64,000 nt of DNA from Hygrocybe punicea (Eukaryota > Basidiomycota > Agaricomycetes > Agaricales > Hygrophoraceae), in the NCBI GenBank assembly GCA_963556145.1, contig OY744463.1, positions 3,224,001 to 3,288,000 of the forward strand, read 5' to 3'. The position numbers and the translations under genes are program-made. The first letter of the stretch is position 1. Each line of letters opens with the position of its first letter. Below, in pieces: positions 54,901-64,000 of this stretch. Below the pieces are notes generated by a model that did no database searches, was not told the DNA's origin, and saw only the letters and a list, made by a program, of their open reading frames with translations.

Positions 54901-57900
54901 GACAGCAGGCAATCTCGCCTTATCTGACGCCTGTGACCACACGGCTTTGAGATGTTCGGGATCAGGAGCTCGGGCAGGTGACTCTTTGATATTGAAGTTC
55001 AAAGTTGGCTTTGCCCACGTCGCATTCATATGATGTGTTGGTGGGGTAATTGGGACCGGGTCTGTCTGTCGGTCCCGGTCTCCTTAGTCTTTGGCGCGTT
55101 GAGTCTAAATGATTGAAACTCACTGAGCCATCGGAGCTTTTGCTTTGAACCAACGCTGGAATCTCGCATTCGGGAGATCCAGGCTGAGACTTCAATCCGT
55201 TAACCATAGTGTTCACCAACTTGTCGTTTTTAGAAACCTCTTTAACCAACTCCATTGCCACTGGTAGACCGTTAAGGGGTGGCGACGATAACATGATGAT
55301 TGGCTTCTTAGAAGAGGAGGCTTGTGAAGGATCCTCCAGTTCACTATTGACGATAAAATTGACCAGAGTGTCTGGATCAGAGTCAACGGCGTCAATGCGT
55401 GAGTCACGGTAGAAAGCGACAACCGATCCAGCCGGCATTTTAGGCTGCGATCGTGACCGAACAAGCACTACATCACCCTTGGTAGATAGTGATACATCTG
55501 GTTTGGGGAGGGTTGCGGTACTAGAGGAATCTGGCAGTTGTGGCGGGGGTGACCTGCTGACAGTATCTAGGATCGGATCGGACAGCGACTCAGGGATGCC
55601 TTCAACTTTCGGAGGGGTTGGTGATAGTGGTTTACGCCATGTTGGCACACCGTCTGCTTCGCTGGATCGACCGAAGGCATTGAATTTAGGTGTAATGGTG
55701 TTCGCAGGGAGATTGACTCTTGGTCCTGTGGCCCCGGTGGCGTTGGAAAATTTCAACTTCGACCTTGGCAACAAAACTCTGCATCTGTGTTTCCCCTTCG
55801 TCTGTTGCCTACGGAATAGGACGTCGTTCAGAGAGAAGTCCCGTCGGTTCATGCCCTCAATTGGTGGATCCCACGAAAGAATGTCCCAACGCACTGGAAC
55901 AGGGACCTTCGACAAATGAAGTTGTCTTTTGCTTGGAGGCTCCAAGGAACGAGTCCCCACCGGTAACTGAACGACGAATGCATCATTCGGAGAACGATGT
56001 GGTTCGCATCTTGAAACAAGAAATATTTCGCAAGAGTGGACATCAAGATCATTGTGGCGCACTCTTAACGCTGGAGGAATCCATCGTGGCTCTTTGGCAG
56101 GGACCGACTTCACAAAGGTGGGTGAAAGCGGCAAGACAGACCTTATAGAACCCATCGGCACCTCCACGTCGGAACCGCTGAGATGTGGCCCTCGATGTGG
56201 GTCGCTAGCCTGCATACCATCTAGTGCTCCTTTGATTCGAGACATGGCGTCATCCCAAGCAGATAGATCAGCCTCTTTATAGAACGTTGCAGATCGCGGG
56301 GTTCGCTGCTGTCCAGGATTCAATAGAATGGCGCGACTGTTGTGACTGTTGTGTTCCATGGAAGGACCGTTCTCCTTGTTAGATGGCGTCATCTCAGTTG
56401 ATGTAGAATCGACATTATTACCGCGGACGGCGCTGCTTGTCACTTCCACGAATTGCGATGTGCTGACTTGTTCCTCGCCAGCTAAGGTCAACCGGGGATG
56501 GTCATGATCTGAACCATTTGAAAATTTTCGCCTCCAAGGCTCCACATCACTCCTGGCTGTGGTATCAAGCCCGTCCTGGAAAAAGTCAAGTGCCACTGGC
56601 CGTCGTGAAGGTCTTGAGGGAATGTCGATTGGCGAAGTGTCTAGTTGATCGGCAGGTATGGCCGGAGTATCTCCGCCCGCGAACTTGCCGAAGTCAGAAA
56701 AATCAACGACTTCGAGATCCTCGATGTCCGTTGTGAGCACATCATCTTGAAGGGCAGCTTGAAGAGCAGACGGTACAGCAGGAAATACCGGAAGGGCGTC
56801 TGGGGTGCGCACAAATAATGGAATAGGAAGACTTGTTTTGCTTCTCCACGACTGAGCTTGCGCTGCAGGAGTAGACGCAGAGCTTGGAGCAGTTATCGAA
56901 GACTGTGACGTTCGCCCAGGAGGCATCTGTCGGAGAGATTCGAGTGATTGACGGGGTAGGCCCTTAAGAGATGGCGGTCGTCGAATTGATAAGCTAGCAG
57001 GTTGAGAAAACGATGTTGTTGGTTGAGCGGCCGCGCTTGGTAAATTGATATCAACCTGTTGCATCTCAACGCCCGTAACGGCGTCTTCAATAAATTCCAC
57101 TGCCTTCGTATCCTGCTGAAAGCGTCAAACCACTGGGAAGCCCTAAAGAGTAACCATACCTGGTGGTCGAGTGCCACTATCTCAGGTTGGTGGGCCTTTT
57201 CCTTTCCAACCTCGGCAGCCTTGATTTTTGCCTCAAGCTCGGCAGCCTTCCTTCTTGCACGTTCTTTCTCTTTCTCCCGCTCTTCTTCCTCTTGTTTCCG
57301 ACGTTCCTTCGCACGAGCAGCAGCACTTTGCATAACGTCTTTTCGCACCTCGTCCATGTCCACTTCGGGAAATCCCGACATGGAGGTTGGGGAATCATAA
57401 CTCGGTGAAGCGACAACGACCTGTGAAAGAACTGGAGAACGGGATGGAAGGAGCGCAGAGGAAATTCCGGGAGAGAATGAAGGCTCTTTGGGGGGTAACG
57501 TGGGTGAGAGTCGGACATGAGGGCCTTGTGAGGGTAGTCTTCTCTGCATAGCCGCTGTAGAGGGCGGCAATGGTGATAGATGAGGCGGCAGTTGCCGTCC
57601 AGTGTCCTTATGTTGACTATGTAATGGCAGAGCGGGGAGTGGGGGTCCCATAGTTGATGACCGCGTAGCTCTATTCTCACCGCTGTATTCTCGATCTCGT
57701 TCCCTATGACCTGGTGGGGGAGGTGGCAGGCCAAATGGATTATAGTGATCTCCGGTGCGTTTGGAATCGGCATTTTGTTGTGTAGTCGGAGGCATAGTAT
57801 CACGACGGGATATTTCTCTGTCCCATGACCGCTCGTTGTAACCACCGCCACTAAGGCCACGAGGTCGCGAAGGAAAGTCATTAGACAAACCATTACCAGG

Positions 57901-60900
57901 ACCAGACTTCTGTAGAAGCTGCATATTTTGTGCCTGCGGATGCGGAGGTAAGTCTCGGCCGCTCCTGGGCTCAACAGGAGATGTTGATTCCGAATGGTTG
58001 CCTCTTTTCTGAGGGAACGTAGCCTGGCCTGGGCGGTATGCAGGATGAGTATTGCTGTAGGGTTCCAATTTGTTAGAACGCTCGTTAAATAATACGCGAG
58101 ACGGCTCTTGAGGAGAAGGGACGTGTTGAGACGACGCGGGGGATATAGGAACTGGTTGGTGCCCAGGAATAAGGACTTCTCGTTGGGATGGAGCCGGAGA
58201 TGGTTTTGAACGGGGCCAACTTCGATCGAAATCATCAGCGAACCTATCCTCTTTACTGACAAACATATTTGAGGCAAATGCAGAACCGTCAGCTCCACAA
58301 GGATTTGTGTCGTCAGCATGCATTGACTTGGATAATTCGGGTGGTGGTGACGACGATTGCGGGAGTGATACAGAGGACTGAATCGTGTACTGCCTGCCGT
58401 CACCAAATTCTATAATACCGTCCAAAAAGTTGTCATCGTCTTCCGGCATCTAGGAATATACGTTAGATCTACACTTTCCTGCCTTCGACATCTTCCCCAA
58501 GTACAGACCTCATCCCAATGGTGCGCATTTGGGTCCAAGTGAACTCCCCGGAATGTATCAGCTTCCTCCATCCTAGTTTGTTTATGGGGTGCCATGGTTT
58601 CTGCTGCTTCTTTGGTTTCGGAGCCTTTCGCAGTGCGGGCAAATGTTGACACTGAATACAAGTCAAACGTGAGAAGACCACCGACTACGGACAGAAAATA
58701 CCTTGCGCGACCTCTGCAGCGGTGGGGAAGTCATTCTGTACTCTAATTCCCGCGTTGTGAGTTGAACTCGATACCGATTTGACGTTCCCCCAGGCAGGTT
58801 TGCTGGAGCTACCCGCACCATCCTTTTGTGACCCTTTTACGGATACATTTGATGTCACTGCTCGAGGCTGTGGCTGGATGACTTTGCCAGCGTGAGGAAG
58901 TTGTGGCGCGGTTGTTAATGGCGCAGGAGAGGCACCAACAGAAAGGATTACGTTGGGTACAGGTGAGGATATTGAAGAAACGGGGGGTGTTGCAGATGAA
59001 GGACGAGACCAACCAGGACCAGTGGTAGATGATTGTGGGACCGCTGTTAATTTTGTGGTCACCAGGCGTGAGTGAGTGGATGGCGGCTGAAGATTTGGCC
59101 GTGCTGATCCGTTGAAAGGAGACGTGAGACTTGCTTTGGAGAAATAGTCACAACAACTCACTAACGGGTACACCAGACTTTACAACAGCGGAAGTGGATG
59201 AGGTCTGGATTGCGCCTGACGCAGACGAATTCTTCTCCAGAAACTTCTTGTTGATATTGACTGCGCTGAATCGTTTTGGATGAGACACATTGACACCTGA
59301 CAAGGCACTCGACCCCAATGTAAAATTGGTAGCAGATGCAGGTAGATCAATGACGAGATGGGAAGAAGTAGAGTCTTGGCCCTTGGCCTCTTGGCAGGTT
59401 GACAATGCGTCTTCAGAATTATCACCGACAACATTCGTCTTTGCATCACCGCTTATCGGTCCCACACGCTCCGTCTCCTCCCTCGCAGTTAGTTCCAATG
59501 AAATGGTGGTTTCTTCGTCGATATTAGCCATAGACGCGTCAGACGACGCTCTTCTCCTTGTCGATTTTCTCGTGTGTCTATCACAACAGAATCGAGATTG
59601 ACGAACCAGAAGAAAAGTCAGAGACAAAGTGACCAGAAATTCTAGCAGCACCCCAGACAGGCTCACCTGGGCAGACACAGAGTAACAGCCCTGATGCAAG
59701 GAAGAAATTCAGATTTCCAATGCAAGAATTGAGTGCAATCAACCTGTTGGGCAAACTGACTGGCCGAAGTGCTCCGGCCGGCCGATGCCGAACTGTGACA
59801 TTCGTTTTGTATCTCAAGTTATAGGTACAATTATTATTGCTGAAGCCTTCAGATTATTGCCTTCAGACATGGGCGAGTTCCGTTTCCTTCTTATGGAGCC
59901 GGTTAATGTCAGCCTCTAAAGCGACATTTGCCATCTCAATTTGGAGGACACTGGAGATGAGCTCTGTCCAGCGAGTTTCCAGCGCATTCAGCTGCTTTCC
60001 TAGTATTAACTGGAAATTACAATCAGCACTTGACGAGAAAGAAACGTAGACAAGTGGCGACAAACCTGCGTATTTTTGCGTTCCCTGTTAACTTCGATCG
60101 TGAGCTGTTTCAAGTCTTCAAGGGCTTTCTCGGCTTGCTTCGCTGTTGAATCAAGCAGATAATTGTGTATCCGCCATGCGTTTGAGCCATAGGTCTGAAG
60201 TAGCGCCAGATTGGTATGCCTAGATTTGTTCGTGAGCCATATCTGATACGTGAAAGCTTTTTCAGCAACCTGCACACCGCATTCGCTGGTGCTCCAGTTG
60301 TGCATGAGCGTTTTTCAGCGCAGCTTGCCATTCCGCGTCCGTAGCCGGTGTTGAAGATGGCGCGGGAAGTTGATGGCGGATGGCATCAAGTGGAGGAAAC
60401 GGCTGATGAGACTCGACGCGAGTAAGTTCAGCTTCTAGCAACGGGTTGTTCTATAACCGACAGTAAACAAATGGCTACCCTGATTGATAGAGGAATTCGC
60501 AAACGGCAAAGAGTTTGGGTGGCGGTGGGACACGGGGGTGTAGACCATGAGGAGGCTTCGGTTCGCGAGCGAGTTCCTGTTCGACTTTTAGTTTTAGGAT
60601 CGGAAATTGTTCGAGGTCATTGTCATAGTAAGGCAGAGAGTCAAAGATTTCAACTTCTTCGGTCAATGTCATCGTTGCAATTGGACAAGTTACTGCAGCG
60701 GTCGTCGGAGTGGGAACTGAATCAATCTGAGCTTGAGGGTGCCAGGCGCAACCGCGACGAAGCTTGAATCCAGTCAACATGGTCTTCCGTGTCTGTTCGG
60801 GAGCAGGTCGACTACTCAGGAGTGGGACCGCAAGACAGCCCTTTTCAGCGGTTAAGCTGACTCGTCCAGTACACTCTTCCTCTTCGCGAGGTGAGAAATA

Positions 60901-63900
60901 TGGAATATTGACACTTCCACCGATTCACTATCTTTAGGTTCCGTGTTCCCCTTCACGGAACCCACATCTCCAAATCCCACCGTGACCCAATATTCCGAAA
61001 CTACGGAATCCCTCCACACCTACGGCTCATACCTCCTGCAGTGCCTACCGAAATACATCCAACAATTTTCCGTTCTCAAAGACGAACTCACTTTATACAT
61101 TCCACCCTCTGCTGTGGTTCCAATTCTTACCTTCCTCCGTGACCACTCGCAATGTCAGTTCAAAAGTGTCGTTGATATTAGTGGTGTTGATTTTCCCGAG
61201 AGAGAGAAAAGATTCGAGATTGTATATCATTTGCTCAGTATCAAGCACGCTGGAAGGATCAGACTCAAGACGTATGCGGGCGAGGCCGATCACGTTCCGA
61301 GTGCCACATCTATCTTCAGAGGAGCCGACTGGCATGTACTTCATTTCCTGAATGGCACTGTAAGCTTTGACATCACGGCTCGGCAGGTATGAGCGGGAGG
61401 CTTGGGATCTATATGGCATATTTTTCAAAGATCACCCAGACCTGTGCGTAATCTCCAGTTATTTATCCACACCTCCGTTGAACTGAATTCGCAGCCGTCG
61501 GATACTGACAGACTACGGCACGTCATGTTCAGTGAGATTCGGGTTTGTTGCTCACCATATCGCAGGCTTCGAAGGCCATCCTTTGCGCAAGGATTTCCCC
61601 TTGACGGTACGTTGAATGTCCCGATATGGAGTCATGATCCTCCAATTGACGCACATGTGTCAGGGATATTCGGAGGTTCGGTATGATGAGGAGAGAAAAC
61701 GGGTGGTCTATGAACCCTTGCAGATGACGCAGGCGTTCCGGTAAGCTTCCTGGTTGTTGCCCCTTAGCTTTGCAGATTTCTCAACTGTGTTCCGTTTCAG
61801 AAACTTTGAATCATTGTCACCATGGGAACAGATCGGTCAAGGTACGGAACCTCGTAGATCTGAGGAGCTCAAGCCGCTACCACTTCCAAAACCTGACGAG
61901 GTCAAGAAATAGACTGATGCTTTCTGCCTTTCATAAAAGTAACAAATGCATGAGTCGTTAGCCACTAAATCTTACAAATTATAACTAATGGTCGTCGCCG
62001 TGTCATTCGTCAAGATCCGCTTGCCTTCTCGTTTACGATGTTGTAATCGATTTCATCTTCGATTTCTTTCCCCTCCCTTTTGCCCCTTTTGCCCCATCCC
62101 ATTCTCGCCACAATGTATTCCTGGCCAATCACCTCCACTCCCACTCGAAGAGCTTCGGCCACTAAATCCTCAACCCAATCATACTGATCCCAGAATTCCA
62201 ACCATTTCCCCGGAACTGCCTGAGTAACGGTGATTTGAGTCAGCTCGTGTGTTGGGTCAGAGAGGTGTAAAATGAATTGAAGATGTGATGGCTTGGATGC
62301 GGGCATTTCAGCAGATTCTTCTGGGGAAGCCGGGGGTTCTGAGAGGGCGAGCGTTGTCATGAACGGTTGGACCCGAAGATATATGTGGGAGTATGTGACA
62401 GGAGACGAAGGATTGTGTGGTGTTGGGTGTGAGTTGTGCTTAATTAGCTCATCCAAATTGGCCTGTCCAAGTCTTCAGTGCCTAGTAACCGGAAACGAAG
62501 GAAAATATTCATTACTTGAGAAAGCTTATAAGCAGCTTGGTAGCTCTCAACAGCATTGAGGTCTCGAGAATGCGGTGAAGTTTCCTTTGGCCGGGACTCT
62601 TTGCCACTATTAACTATGAGATCCCCTCCCTCAACTTGTTCCATAATCTGGGATAGAAATGAGAGGAAGAAAAGGTATGTGATTGGATTGCGCATACTCT
62701 GGTAAGTGCACGATAGACCAATGTCTCGATGCCATCGTAGCCTCTCATGTCGTGGCTCAACCAAACCTGTATAACCTCATGCTCCGATATTGGGGGAGCC
62801 ACGACATTGAGAATGTCCGTCAGAGTGGAAAGTCCCACTCTCTTGAAATCCTGTCCTAATGGAGGTCTTTATCCAAAATTACATTAACACATGATTAGGG
62901 GTGTACCAACCAAGTTTGTCCAGCTGAGCAGTCTTGGCATATTCTATTACGCCTTCACCCCACTTTCGCGCTTGTTCGTTTGGCAAGTACTTGACTTGTT
63001 CGTCAACGGCAGACTTGGCTTGTTTCATTGCAGCCGCAGCGCTCGTCCATACAGTTCCCCAGCCCCATCCACCTGTAGCAGATACCTGTGCAGGCTCTTG
63101 CAATTGTTGCGACTCGGTATCCTGTGGGACGGTCGTGGTGGCAGAAGCTTCATACTTGGCGGAAAGAAATGCAGATGACGAAGGGAGAAGGGTCCCTGAG
63201 GCACCCACCCTGACTCTTTCAACGCCTTTCTTGAGCGTTGGAGTACTTGCCCGCGATATTGGACGCTCGAGATGAGAGGTGGTCGTTCTTGTAGGTTCAG
63301 CGCTTTTTTGAGTAATTTCATCAAGAAACGCGAGCACTTCAGCTTCGCCTTCATGACCTGACTGTGTTGCCACTGGCTGAGTTGAACCTGGTGGCGCAGA
63401 GGCGGGGGCGGGGGCCAATGAGTCGAGGTCGTCAAGAAATCGGAGGGCTTCTTCTTGCTTGGATTTAGATGTCATGGCGAGTAACTCGATGTGCGGGTCA
63501 CACGCCGTAGCAGTGTTGTGAATTGTTTATGTCTAAATTCTAGCCGCTTACAATGCCAAAGAAAAAACGCAAGAGCGAGAAACGCGAGGTCTTCCATGTT
63601 GGTCAGTTATACCTTTGACGCCTGGTCTCGAACGCGAGCAAACGTAATCCTGCACAGAGGTTATTACAAAGGCAAGAGTCCTCGCGGAGGGGGGAGGATG
63701 GGTATGTCTCCACCTTGCCAGCTGTTACTAAGCTGTAGTCTCTAAAGGAATCCCTCCATTTTCAAAGGAATACTTTGTCAAGGTATGCGTGGCCAGGCAA
63801 ATATATGAAAGTAATCTCTGACTGCTCCAAAGTGGGCTGGATATAGCTCTGATGCAGACAGGTAGCTTCACGTCGTTGCTACGCCTCGTGTTGAGCTTAC

Positions 63901-64000
63901 GCATAACCAGTTGGGAACCTTCGGACAATGTCCGCGAATGCAAGCGCTTGTTAAAAAGTTTCTGGACGCATATCGGCGTTGACAACGACGACTACCCTCC

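Overview
The window is nuclear DNA of a basidiomycete fungus, most likely an agaricomycete. Host genes are split by many 45-60 nt GT-AG introns (a few GC-AG), sit on both strands with very short spacers, and encode eukaryotic housekeeping proteins. Between them lies a deep nest of Ty3/Gypsy, hAT, Tc1/mariner-like, Helitron, fold-back and miniature elements. No tRNA, rRNA, CRISPR array or prokaryote-type operon was seen. All family names come from reading motifs; no database search was run.

Layout. 0-0.8 kb: tail of a Helitron helicase. 0.9-1.8 kb: a weak hypothetical gene. 2.1-12.5 kb: decayed repeats with a hAT-like MITE (2314-2993), then a fold-back element (3847-12520) split by a Gypsy chromovirus (4067-11805) that carries an antisense ORF and has another MITE in its 3' LTR. 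12.6-15.1 kb: a complete seven-exon Sae2/CtIP/Ctp1 DNA-end-resection gene, a host-gene island. 15.1-35.1 kb: almost only repeats: TIR elements (15302-16922, 17196-18448, 34010-35106), a mariner-like element with a broken transposase (18971-21686), LTR-like copies, 20-bp tandem arrays, a broken 3'-5' exonuclease gene and Ser/Pro repeat ORFs. 35.1-41.6 kb: a second Gypsy element, truncated at its 5' end, split by a solo LTR, with a chromodomain followed by an ASCH/PUA-like C-terminal domain. 42.0-49.2 kb: a nearly intact 7.2-kb hAT element inserted in the reading frame of an unknown gene (41955-50635). It carries a giant hairpin, about 110-bp tandem repeats and a second ORF.

51-64 kb is gene-dense: DinB-like protein (-), mitochondrial succinate-CoA ligase beta subunit (+), a very large Ser/Pro-rich protein (-), SPF27/BCAS2 splicing factor (-), complex I 30-kDa subunit (+), MTC1-like protein (-) and the start of a chromodomain protein (+). 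Several pairs are divergent with 77-396 bp between start codons.

The repeat island shows a consistent decay signature. Premature stops in both Gypsy elements are TGA where a CGA arginine codon is expected, LTR-LTR differences are mostly CpG to TpG/CpA, and target-site duplications differ at CpG. This suggests CpG methylation with deamination in the island but not in the adjacent genes. The most unusual items are the ASCH-like tail on a chromoviral polyprotein, the antisense zinc-cluster/coiled-coil ORF, the cargo-carrying hAT with a roughly 815-bp palindrome, and a family of non-autonomous TIR elements that share exon-like low-complexity modules.
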